Positions 26,329-34,279 of a DNA stretch of 46,673 nt are shown here, in pieces. The translations under genes were made by a program, and so were the position numbers. Location: positions 1 through 46,673 of the forward strand of contig CAYOFY010000002.1 in NCBI GenBank assembly GCA_964403465.1, in the 5' to 3' direction. The stretch comes from JAFGKM01 sp964403465. Lineage in GTDB: Bacteria; Ratteibacteria; UBA8468; B48-G9; JAFGKM01. Below the pieces are notes generated by a model. It did not search any database. It was not told the DNA's origin and was given only the letters and a program-made list of their open reading frames with translations. Within the stretch, counting starts at the first letter, position 1. Each line of letters opens with the position of its first letter.

Positions 26329-26354
26329 TTAGCTCTTTCCGGTTAAAGCGCCAA
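26326..26354 (-). promoter_or_regulatory. Sigma70 promoter of the DUF486-ATPase-miaB operon
   Basis: On the minus strand TTGGCG (26354-26349), a 17-base spacer and TAAAAT (26331-26326) match the consensus well. The start of transcription would be near 26319, leaving about 30 bases of leader with a good ribosome-binding site before the ATG at 26288. Confidence 0.6.
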
Positions 26355-26382
26355 ACAAGGATACGCGAAACCTTATCGTCAC

Positions 26383-26411
26383 TTGAGGGATTCGCCGTTA
26401 TAAAATATAAT
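26383..26411 (+). promoter_or_regulatory. Sigma70 promoter of the aldolase operon, leaderless geometry
   Basis: TTGAGG (26383-26388), a 17-base spacer and TATAAT (26406-26411) form a near-consensus promoter. The aldolase ATG at 26418 begins only six bases after the -10 box, about where transcription should start, and no ribosome-binding site can fit. The message is therefore predicted to be leaderless. Confidence 0.65.
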
Positions 26412-26417
26412 TATTCT

Positions 26418-27335
26418 ATGTCACGGAAAATATCAAATGCAGAGGCCGTGGAGAATGCCTGGAAATCTGCAACTGCAATACCTGCCTTCAACGTTCCCTA
26501 CCTGCCCGCGATCGAGCCGATAGTCAGGGCAATAAGAGATACCGGAATTTTCGGTCTGATAGAAGTTGCGCGACTTGAATGGATGAAATTCCAGGCAGGA
26601 AGTCTCACGGAGGTTTACCGGGAATTCCATTCGGTTGCAGGAAACGAACCCTTCGTAGGCCTCCACCTCGACCATATACCCGTTATTGATGAGGACGGGA
26701 AAGAGGTGGATTATATGCGCATAATAAATGAAGCCCTTGAACTTGGATATCAGTCCGTAATGATTGACGGTTCCAGACTGCCTATCGAAGAAAATATTCA
26801 TGCCGTCAGAAGGGTTGTTGATATGTCCCACATATGCGGCGTACCCGTGGAAGCTGAATTGGGGGCAGTTCTCGGGCATGAAACAGGCCCACCGGTCCCG
26901 TACGAAAAACTTTTTTCTTCCGGCAAGGGATTTACCGATCCGTCGGAAGCAAAGCGCCTTGTCCGGGAAACGGACGTTGACTGGCTTTCCATAGCTGCGG
27001 GAAATATACACGGTGCCATATCCGGTTCTTTGAAAGACAGAAGCAAGACCGAAGCGCGTCTCAACATAGAACACATAGAAAAGATTGGATCAACAGTCAA
27101 GATACCTCTCGTCCTTCACGGCGGGACAGGAATACGAAAGGAGTTCATCAGAGCAGGGATAAAGGCCGGCATAGCCAAGATTAATATAGGGACTGCTGTG
27201 CGTCAGGCGTATGAACTTGGCATCAGGAAGTCCCGGCGGAATGCCGTCGAAAAAGTCTATGAATCGGTTATCCGCGTTCTAACTGAAGAACTCGGAGTAG
27301 AGAATTCTTACAGGAAGGTCTGCAATGATTCTTGA
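26418..27335 (+). CDS. Class II fructose-1,6-bisphosphate aldolase family protein
   Basis: This 305-residue zinc-dependent aldolase cleaves fructose or tagatose bisphosphate type ketoses to triose phosphates. The zinc and catalytic segments are in order: GLHLDH, VEAELGAVLG, the His of AAGNIHGAI, and VLHGGTG, then the phosphate-binding AKINIGTAVR. The family includes Fba, GatY and KbaY, and the exact substrate is open. A PfkB-family kinase follows after 15 bases, so a kinase-aldolase pair for a sugar phosphate is likely. A clear promoter lies immediately upstream. Confidence 0.9.
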   Translation: MSRKISNAEAVENAWKSATAIPAFNVPYLPAIEPIVRAIRDTGIFGLIEVARLEWMKFQAGSLTEVYREFHSVAGNEPFVGLHLDHIPVIDEDGKEVDYMRIINEALELGYQSVMIDGSRLPIEENIHAVRRVVDMSHICGVPVEAELGAVLGHETGPPVPYEKLFSSGKGFTDPSEAKRLVRETDVDWLSIAAGNIHGAISGSLKDRSKTEARLNIEHIEKIGSTVKIPLVLHGGTGIRKEFIRAGIKAGIAKINIGTAVRQAYELGIRKSRRNAVEKVYESVIRVLTEELGVENSYRKVCNDS

Positions 27336-27350
27336 ATAACGGAGGAGTTA

Positions 27351-28298
27351 ATGGAAAACAAAGTACTGTGCCTTGGAATCATCGTGGGTGACTTTCTCGG
27401 TAAACCCGTAGAAGAAATGCCTGAAAGAGGCAAGCTGGTTTTGACCGAACGCACGGAACTGCATATAGGAGGATGTGCTTCCAACACGGGAGTCATACTG
27501 ACCAGACTCGGCGTGCAGGTTTCAGTCATAGGCAAAGTGGGTGATGATAATCTCGGCAGGTTTCTTATCGGCAAACTGAAGGAAGAGAATATAGATGTGA
27601 CAGGGGTCAAAGTAAGCAGGGACAAAACGACATCCGGAACGCTTGTCTTCATTCATTCAGATGGCGAGAGGTCCTTCATACACTCCACGGGCGCAAATGG
27701 CGACCTCCATTTGGAGGACATAGACTTCAATTTCGTGAGAAGATTCCCTCTCCTCCATATTGCCGGGGCATTCCTCATGCCGGGATTTGACGGCAAACCT
27801 CTTGCGCAGACGTTCAAGAAAGCAAAGGAACTTGGACTCATAACTACCTTTGACACCGCATGGGATTCAAGAGGCAGATGGTTGGAATTGATTGAAGAAT
27901 CACTCCCGTATGTGGATTACTTCCTTCCAAGTATTGAAGAAGCAAAGATGATAACGAAAAAAGAAAGGCCTGAAGAGATCGCCGATTTTTTGATGGACAG
28001 GGGGGTAAAGAACGTAGGGTTAAAAATGGGAGGAGACGGCTCTTTTATCTGCAACAGCAGGAAAGAGAGTTACAGGTTCAAGGCCCTTGACATTGACGTT
28101 GTGGATACCACGGGATGCGGGGATGCATACGCAGCAGGATTCATTGCCGGGATAGTCAGGGAATTCTCGTTTGAAAAATGCGGAATGCTGGCCAATCTTG
28201 CCGGTGCAAAAATAGCCACTGCCATCGGCACCACTGCCGGTATTGTGTCCTACGGGGATATTCTGGATTTCGGGAAGAAACACGGATACGGATTTTAA
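27351..28298 (+). CDS. PfkB (ribokinase) family sugar kinase
   Basis: This 315-residue carbohydrate kinase has GGCASNTG at about 40-47 (substrate lid and first PfkB signature) and DTTGCGDAYAAGF at about 250-262 with the catalytic Asp and the anion hole (second signature). The enzyme transfers phosphate from ATP to a sugar, sugar phosphate or nucleoside. Its place right after a class II aldolase suggests a phosphofructokinase- or tagatose-6-phosphate-kinase-like step, but family members vary widely. A GGAGGAG ribosome-binding site precedes the start. Confidence 0.9.
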   Translation: MENKVLCLGIIVGDFLGKPVEEMPERGKLVLTERTELHIGGCASNTGVILTRLGVQVSVIGKVGDDNLGRFLIGKLKEENIDVTGVKVSRDKTTSGTLVFIHSDGERSFIHSTGANGDLHLEDIDFNFVRRFPLLHIAGAFLMPGFDGKPLAQTFKKAKELGLITTFDTAWDSRGRWLELIEESLPYVDYFLPSIEEAKMITKKERPEEIADFLMDRGVKNVGLKMGGDGSFICNSRKESYRFKALDIDVVDTTGCGDAYAAGFIAGIVREFSFEKCGMLANLAGAKIATAIGTTAGIVSYGDILDFGKKHGYGF

Positions 28299-28301
28299 TT
28301 C

Positions 28302-30019
28302 ATGGAAATGGCACCAGTAATTACGCAATTCAGTCTATTGATACTGGCGATTTTTGGGGTATCTCTCGTAATGCGGTTGCTGAAACAACCACTTACTATC
28401 GGATACATAATCTCAGGGATTATTGCGGACCTTTTGTTCTCAATATAATACACAACGCTGAAATAATAAATGTTTTCTCGGAATTCGGCATATCTTTCCT
28501 TCTCTTTTTGGTCGGACTGAATTTCTCACCAAAAGTTATAAAGGACGTGGGAAGGATTGCCGCCATTACCGGTGCCGGACAGATCATATTCACATTTATC
28601 CTGGGATATTTCATAGCGCTGATATTTAAATTCCCTCAACTGTCCTCTCTTTACATCGCCATCGCTCTCACTTTCTCCTCAACAATCATAATTATGAAAC
28701 TCCTGTCTGACAAAGACGACGTCGAAAAATTGCACGGAAAAGTATCAATGGGTATTTTGCTTGTTCAGGATTTTGTTGCAATGCTAGCCATGATGGTCAT
28801 AGCATCCCTTATGAAAGGGGCTTATCCTGGAATTGGCATCATACTTATATTTGCAAAGGGGATTGCGCTTATTGCTGGATTTGTGCTGTTTACGAGATTT
28901 ATACTGCTTGGAGTTACAGATTTTCTTCTGGAGTCCCAGGAATTCTTGTTCCTGTTTGTGATTGTGTGGGGACTCGGGCTTGCGTTTTTGTTTCAGCACG
29001 CCGGACTTTCTATGGAAATCGGAGCACTGATTGCAGGCATTCTGCTTTCTTCAACCACCTATAATTACGCCATTGCATCAAAATTGAAAATTCTGCGCGA
29101 TTTTTTTATTATCTTCTTTTTTGTTTTTCTTGGGAGCAATCTGGTATTCAAGCAGAATCACAGTTTTATCCTGATATCTGTTTTGTTCTCCGTCTTTATT
29201 CTGGTGTTCAAGCCCCTGATTGTTATGTTTCTGATGGGTATTTCCGGATACAGCAAACGAACCAGTTTTCATGCCGGGCTTACCGTAGCGCAGATTTCGG
29301 AGTTTTCCCTCATACTGACAGCCATGGGTGTAAAGGCAGGTCATATCTCCGAAAATGTCCTGTCCTTCGTTACGCTGGTGGGCATTATCACGATTGCAGG
29401 TTCAAGCTATATGGTCCTCTATTCCGATAAGATTTATCCTGTCATTTCAAAATACCTGTCAATCTTTGAAAGAAAGCAGGTCGTGGAACGGGAATTGCTT
29501 GCAAAGAAATTCTCGCATTTCCTCATAGGATATAATAGAACGGGGTTCGCCGTCCTCAAAAGTTTACAGAAACTATATTCTGATATTCTTGTTGTTGATT
29601 TCAATCCTGTGATTATTAAAAATCTGAGGAAGAGAAAGGTAAACTGTGTATATGGCGATGCGGAGGATGTTGAACTCCTTGAGGCACTAAGAATTGCCAG
29701 AGCACGTATGGTTATCTCTACAGTTCCTGACTTCTCCACAAATCTGCTGTTGATAAGATTTATGAGGGACAAAAATAAAGAGACGGTTCTTATCTTAACT
29801 GCAAGGCAGATTTCAGATGCCCTGATTCTGTATGAGAATGGTGCGGATTATGTAATACTTCCGCACTTCCTTGGCGGACGTTATGCAGCGGACCTTATTG
29901 AGAAATTCAAGACACACAGGGAAAATTATGTGGATGAAAGCGACAGGCAGATACAGGAACTTATGGAACGTATAGTTGAGGGGCAGGAACACCCCGCCGT
30001 TGAGAAAGAAATAGAATAA
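28302..30019 (+). CDS. KefB/CPA2-type cation:proton antiporter with RCK domain, frameshifted
   Basis: The protein resembles KefB/KefC transporters: about 12 membrane helices, then a TrkA-N domain (from about residue 390, FSHFLIGYNRTGFAVLKSL) that senses a ligand. The gene is broken. From the ATG at 28302 the frame reads MEMAPVITQFSLLILAIFGV through QPLTIGYIISGIIA and hits a stop soon after GCG at 28425-28427. The family continuation GPFVLNIIHNAEI is read in the frame one base back, from 28427. A single missing G in GCGGACC explains this. Nothing resembles a programmed slippery site. It could be a real pseudogene or an assembly error. It lies 3 bases after the PfkB gene. Confidence 0.85.
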
Positions 30020-30024
30020 CTGTC

Positions 30025-30291
30025 CTACAATTTGCGAAGACTGAAAAGAGACCCGGCTATTATTCCCGCAAGGGTCAGGATGTTAAAGTTAAACGTAATC
30101 CCGAAATTGACAGACAGTACTATCAGATCCAGTTTTTCAATACTCCATAGAGGTTTCAAGGATGATGCCATTATGCTGTATATTGCCCATTGTTCCGGAA
30201 TAAAAAGCAGTAACAATTCGTTCAGGGCTGTTCCTATCAGGCCGCAAATGAAAATTATCATCAATATGTAGAGTATTTTCATGCCATTCAT
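30025..30291 (-). CDS. DUF4321-like small membrane protein
   Basis: This protein of about 88 residues has two hydrophobic segments and the pattern seen in DUF4321 proteins: CGLIGTALNELL at the start, and IVLSVNFGITFNFNILTLAGIIAGSL at the end, where it finishes in a basic RKL. The start MNGMKILYIL at 30291 is chosen over an ATG at 30369, because the longer form adds a polar tail lying over the promoter of the next gene. An ATG at 30282 is also possible. It is convergent with the antiporter, 5 bases apart. Function is unknown. Confidence 0.75.
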   Translation of the reverse strand: MNGMKILYILMIIFICGLIGTALNELLLLFIPEQWAIYSIMASSLKPLWSIEKLDLIVLSVNFGITFNFNILTLAGIIAGSLFSLRKL

Positions 30292-30330
30292 TTTACACTG
30301 TTTGGCAGTACGGTCAAGTTCTGCATCATA

Positions 30331-30359
30331 TTGCAAAAAGGAATTTCTGGTGGTATATT
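30331..30359 (+). promoter_or_regulatory. Sigma70 promoter of the CsgG-like gene
   Basis: TTGCAA (30331-30336), a 17-base spacer and TATATT (30354-30359), extended by TGG just upstream, form a strong promoter. Transcription would start near 30366. AAGGGGG at 30367-30373 is the ribosome-binding site for the ATG at 30381. The operon downstream runs through coaX, birA and lysS to murJ with almost no gaps. Confidence 0.65.
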
Positions 30360-30380
30360 TATCTAACAAGGGGGCAATTA

Positions 30381-31697
30381 ATGTTAAAAAAATTTATATC
30401 TTTGCTGTTCGCATCTGTTTTATTCGCTTCCTGTCCAACCCGGGGAGCTGAAGTGAAGACAAAAGTTACCACCGGAGGTGCGTCCGCGTCGGATATCGTA
30501 TCCTACAGTGGACCAAAGGCAAGAATAGCCGTTGGAAGTTTTGAGGTCAAGGCAGGCAAGGCATACGGCAGGATTGGCGATGGAATGCAGGAGATGCTCA
30601 TAGACTCTCTTTTCAAAACCAATAGATTCATTGTTCTTGAAAAAGCAGCCGTGGAAGAACTTAAGGGGGAATATGAATTGGGCGAAAGCGGCTGGGCGGC
30701 TGATGCGCCTGAGAAAGGGACATTTGAGACCGCCGATATTCTTCTGACGGGAGCAATCACCGCATTTGAGCCGGACTATCAGGGAAAGGGCGGGGGTGGT
30801 ATTGTCATACCTATTCCTCTTAAAATAGGCGGAGGACTCAAGATAGAAAAGAAGGAGGCGTATATTGCTGCAAGTATCCGACTGGTGGATGTCAGAACGA
30901 GAAGGATAATAAAAACAGGCACGGTTGAAGGATATTCCTCAAAGTCAAGCCTCGGTGTTATAGGCGGAGGACTTATAGGTGGTGTTGCCCTGGGTGCAGG
31001 ATTTGAAAGTTACCAGAATACTCCTATGGAAAAGGCGGTCATGGTAATGCTTGATAATGCCATAGGCGAGATTGTAAGCAGCGTACCCGCGGATTATTAC
31101 AGGTATACGTCTGAAGGCAAACCCTCAACAGTTCAGCCAACATCTGGTGAGAAGAAAGGCCTTGGAATAATCGGGGGACAGGATACCTTTGCACCCGGAC
31201 AGAACTCCATTTTTTCAGAGGATTTCAACAAGTATGACGTCGGAGCCATCCCTGAAGGCTGGATAATTGCAGATACATCAGTTGAGGTGGCGCTTTATGA
31301 GGGTAAAAAATGGCTTAGGTTTTTGAAAATGGGCAGAGTTCAGAGAAAGATAAAGGTATCCGGGGATTATTCTGTAGAGTTGACATTCTTTGCACCGGAC
31401 CCTCAAACATCACTCCCTTTCAAGTACGCAAACCTGCCTGAAACAGTCATAGAAAACGGTTCAATAAGGATTGCGGGGAATTTGATTCCTGGAATAAATA
31501 TGGAAGAGGGCGTTCACCACCTTGCTTTTTCAAAGAAAGGAGACAGGGCGGTAATTTTCCTTGACGGGAAAAGAATATATATTGCTGATACGGAAAGCGC
31601 CTTCTCCGAAAACTTCATAATTACCGCAAAAGGCATAGACATAAATCAGGGCAAGGAATTGATTGTTACCGAAATGAGGGTCTCGGAATATAAGTAG
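30381..31697 (+). CDS. CsgG-family exported protein with C-terminal beta-sandwich-like domain
   Basis: The 438-residue protein begins with a signal peptide ending FASC, a likely though imperfect lipoprotein site. The CsgG/FlgO-like domain (about 45-235) shows RIAVGSFEV, GRIGDGMQEMLIDSLFKTNRFIVLE, ADILLTGAIT and AASIRLVDVRTRRIIKTG. The glycine-rich membrane-spanning-like stretch SLGVIGGGLIGGVALGAG follows. The region from about 275 (IFSEDFNKYDVGAIPEGW to FLDGKRIYIADTE) looks like a concanavalin or LamG-type sandwich. CsgG relatives form outer-membrane assemblies or sense envelope state. A curli system is not visible here. Confidence 0.75.
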   Translation: MLKKFISLLFASVLFASCPTRGAEVKTKVTTGGASASDIVSYSGPKARIAVGSFEVKAGKAYGRIGDGMQEMLIDSLFKTNRFIVLEKAAVEELKGEYELGESGWAADAPEKGTFETADILLTGAITAFEPDYQGKGGGGIVIPIPLKIGGGLKIEKKEAYIAASIRLVDVRTRRIIKTGTVEGYSSKSSLGVIGGGLIGGVALGAGFESYQNTPMEKAVMVMLDNAIGEIVSSVPADYYRYTSEGKPSTVQPTSGEKKGLGIIGGQDTFAPGQNSIFSEDFNKYDVGAIPEGWIIADTSVEVALYEGKKWLRFLKMGRVQRKIKVSGDYSVELTFFAPDPQTSLPFKYANLPETVIENGSIRIAGNLIPGINMEEGVHHLAFSKKGDRAVIFLDGKRIYIADTESAFSENFIITAKGIDINQGKELIVTEMRVSEYK

Positions 31698-31698
31698 C

Positions 31699-32433
31699 AT
31701 GGACATTATTGGAATCGAGATTGGAAACACGCGAATAAAATACGGACTTTTCAAGAACACGAATCTTGAGGAAGTTCATACAGCACCCACCAGACGTGGC
31801 TCGGCGGATGATGTACCTTTCGGATGGGAAACCCTAAAACCAGAATTGATAGGCATGGCTTCCGTAGTCCCTGAGGCAAATCGCCCAATCATAAGAACAT
31901 TCAAAAAGACCTATGGCAAAGATGTGGTTGTTCTCAATCCCGCGGATTGCGGTATTCCGTTTGGAATAAGAAATGCCGAATGTGTCGGAATTGACAGGGT
32001 TTTGAACTGCAAGGCCGCGAAGGAATTATTCGGTACACCGGTGATTGTCGTTGACATCGGAACAGCCATAACCATTGATATCGTTTCATCAAAAGGAATC
32101 TTTTCAGGCGGGATTATCATGCCCGGTGTGGATTTATGGATTGGCGCCCTGGAAACAACCGCCATGATAAAAAACATAAAACCGGCAAGGGTGAATTTCC
32201 CCGGCAAGGATACCAATGAGGCAATATATTCAGGAATGAAATACGGAATTGAAGGAGCTATCAATAATATCCTGGATATCGCCTTTCGTAAATATCCTTC
32301 TGCAACGATTGTCCTCACCGGGGGAGGCAGCACAGGATTCAAGGATTCCATAATGCGAAGGAAAATGGTGAGAAACCATCTTGCCATGGAAGGCATTGGC
32401 ATGCTATTAAATGAGATGGCATGCAGATACTAG
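31699..32433 (+). CDS. coaX: Type III pantothenate kinase
   Basis: CoaX phosphorylates pantothenate in the first step of CoA synthesis. The 244-residue ASKHA-fold protein has the N-terminal phosphate loop IEIGNTRIKYGLF, CVGIDRVLNCKAAKE with the conserved GxDR, VVDIGTAITID and VLTGGGSTGF. The loop normally starts with Asp (DxGNT); here it is Glu7, a conservative but unusual change. It starts 1 base after the CsgG-like gene and precedes birA, a common neighbour of coaX in many bacteria. Confidence 0.92.
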   Translation: MDIIGIEIGNTRIKYGLFKNTNLEEVHTAPTRRGSADDVPFGWETLKPELIGMASVVPEANRPIIRTFKKTYGKDVVVLNPADCGIPFGIRNAECVGIDRVLNCKAAKELFGTPVIVVDIGTAITIDIVSSKGIFSGGIIMPGVDLWIGALETTAMIKNIKPARVNFPGKDTNEAIYSGMKYGIEGAINNILDIAFRKYPSATIVLTGGGSTGFKDSIMRRKMVRNHLAMEGIGMLLNEMACRY

Positions 32434-32441
32434 CAGATTAA

Positions 32442-33005
32442 ATGGAACGAACCCTGGAAATACTCGGCATACCTGTTTATTCCTTCGGCAAGGTCTCTTC
32501 AACCATGGATGTGGCAGAGGAGTTTCTCGGAAAAGAGCAGAATATTATTATCACCGCGGATGAACAATCAAAGGGCAGAGGAAGATACGGCAGGACCTGG
32601 TTTTCTCCATTTGGAGGGCTCTACTTTTCATGGATAATCAAAAAGGAACCATCCACTAACTTTCTTTCCGAAATGATCTCTCTTAGCATTGTTGAATCAA
32701 TGAAAATTTTTGGGATAAATTGCAATATCAAATTACCTAATGATATAATAACTGCGGGTAGAAAGATAGCAGGCATGTTGCTCATAAGAAAGGAAGGTTC
32801 TTACATAGCAGGCATAGGCATAAATATAAACAACGATGTGGAGGATAGACAGGTCGGAATTTCAATGCTGGAGATAATCGGCAAACCCGTTGATAAACTG
32901 GCGTTCCTCGAGAATTTCATAAGAACATACCTTTCATATAAGAAGGAATTTTGTAAAAACTCCGATATTTCTTTACAAAAGTGGAGTAACTATCTGATAA
33001 AATGA
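32442..33005 (+). CDS. birA: Biotin--[acetyl-CoA-carboxylase] ligase, short form
   Basis: BirA activates biotin with ATP and attaches it to carboxylase carrier domains. The 187 residues cover the catalytic domain: SSTMDVAEEF, QSKGRGRYGRTWFSPFGG for biotinyl-AMP binding, LPNDIITAGRKIAGML and GIGININ. There is no N-terminal DNA-binding domain, so it is not the repressor type. The C-terminal SH3-like domain also seems missing, which makes it shorter than usual. It overlaps the CNNM gene by ATGA. Confidence 0.92.
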   Translation: MERTLEILGIPVYSFGKVSSTMDVAEEFLGKEQNIIITADEQSKGRGRYGRTWFSPFGGLYFSWIIKKEPSTNFLSEMISLSIVESMKIFGINCNIKLPNDIITAGRKIAGMLLIRKEGSYIAGIGININNDVEDRQVGISMLEIIGKPVDKLAFLENFIRTYLSYKKEFCKNSDISLQKWSNYLIK

Positions 33006-34279
33006 ATCAGCCCTCTTTATTTTTCTATTACATATCAATAGGCATATTTATACTGCTATCTGCATTTTTTTCGGCCTCTGAAACTGCCTTCATCTCCCTC
33101 GGAAGGCACCACCTGCAGAAAATAGCCGGGAGAAAAGATAAGAGAGCGAAACGGATGGGCTTGTGGTTTGAAGACCCGAATAAGATTCTTGTTACCGCTC
33201 TGGTGGGCAATAACATAGTTAACATTTCGGCTTCGGTTATGGCAGCGGCTTTGAGTTACAGATATTTTCACAAGTTCAGTGCGATAATTATCACAGGAAT
33301 AATGACCTTTCTCATCCTTGTTTTTGGTGAAATAATCCCGAAAAGTTTTGCAAAAAAATATTCGGAGTCGGTTGCTTATTTTTTTGCGATTCCGGTGAAA
33401 TTCTTTTCCATTCTCTTCAAACCCGTTATAAAAGTACTCGTCGTGTTTTCTCAATTTCTCATCAGGATTTTCGGCGGAAGAATAGAATCAATTATTCCTG
33501 TTCTGACGGAGGAGGATCTTAAGGCCATGATCAGCGCTGGAGAGGAGGAAGGCATTATTGAAGAAGAAGAAAGAAACATGATCGACAGTATATTTGAACT
33601 CGGCGATAAAATGGTGAGGGAAGTCATGACGGCAAGGATCAATATCGTGGCTGTGAGCGAAGATTCCTCTCTGGAAGAAGTAATAAATCTTATGGCCCGG
33701 GAAGGATATTCAAGAATTCCCGTATATAAGGACAATATAGACAGGATAACAGGAATAGTTTATATAAAAGACATCGTGGCAATGAGGATACCTGAATCGC
33801 AACAGGGACAGCAGGCGCGGACCAGAGACTGTATGCGCCATCCATATTTTGTGCCGGAAAGCAAGAAGATAAGCGAACTGTTAAGGGAACTGCAGGAAAA
33901 AAAGATGCAGATGGCGATAGTCGTTGACGAATACGGCGGTACTGGGGGACTTGTCACGATGGAAGACCTCCTTGAGGAAATTGTTGGGGAAATTTCAGAC
34001 GAATACAAGAAGGAGGTGAAGGAGTTACAGTCCCAGGAGGATGGCAGCTTCCTTGTATCCGGAGAGATGGAAATCGAGAAGGCAAACGAGCAAATAGGAA
34101 TGGATATACCTGTCGGGGAGTTTGAAACCATAGCAGGTTTTGTTCTTGACCGTCTCGGTAAATTTCCCCTCAAAGGAGAAAGTTTCGTCTACAGGGGCTA
34201 CGAGTTTCTTATCCAGGATTCCGATACAAAGAAAGTCCGTCTTGTAAGAATCAAGAAAAAAGGGGAACCAGATGAGTGA
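33002..34279 (+). CDS. CNNM/CorC-type hemolysin-family membrane protein
   Basis: This 425-residue protein has a DUF21 (CNNM) transmembrane domain at about 1-150 starting SAFFSASETAFISLG. Two CBS domains follow at about 200-320 (REVMTARINIVAVSEDSSLEE and AIVVDEYGGTGGLVTMEDLLEEIVGEI), and a CorC_HlyC domain lies at about 335-420. Members bind Mg-ATP in the CBS pair and are linked to Mg2+ or Co2+ export; hemolysin is a historical name. It overlaps lysS by 8 bases. Confidence 0.92.
   Translation: MNQPSLFFYYISIGIFILLSAFFSASETAFISLGRHHLQKIAGRKDKRAKRMGLWFEDPNKILVTALVGNNIVNISASVMAAALSYRYFHKFSAIIITGIMTFLILVFGEIIPKSFAKKYSESVAYFFAIPVKFFSILFKPVIKVLVVFSQFLIRIFGGRIESIIPVLTEEDLKAMISAGEEEGIIEEEERNMIDSIFELGDKMVREVMTARINIVAVSEDSSLEEVINLMAREGYSRIPVYKDNIDRITGIVYIKDIVAMRIPESQQGQQARTRDCMRHPYFVPESKKISELLRELQEKKMQMAIVVDEYGGTGGLVTMEDLLEEIVGEISDEYKKEVKELQSQEDGSFLVSGEMEIEKANEQIGMDIPVGEFETIAGFVLDRLGKFPLKGESFVYRGYEFLIQDSDTKKVRLVRIKKKGEPDE

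Noticed and set aside
28178..28301. Upstream part of the antiporter frame starting at 28178
   Set aside because: It lies inside the PfkB gene and encodes a Cys- and His-rich stretch unlike an antiporter; the real N-terminus is in the frame from 28302.
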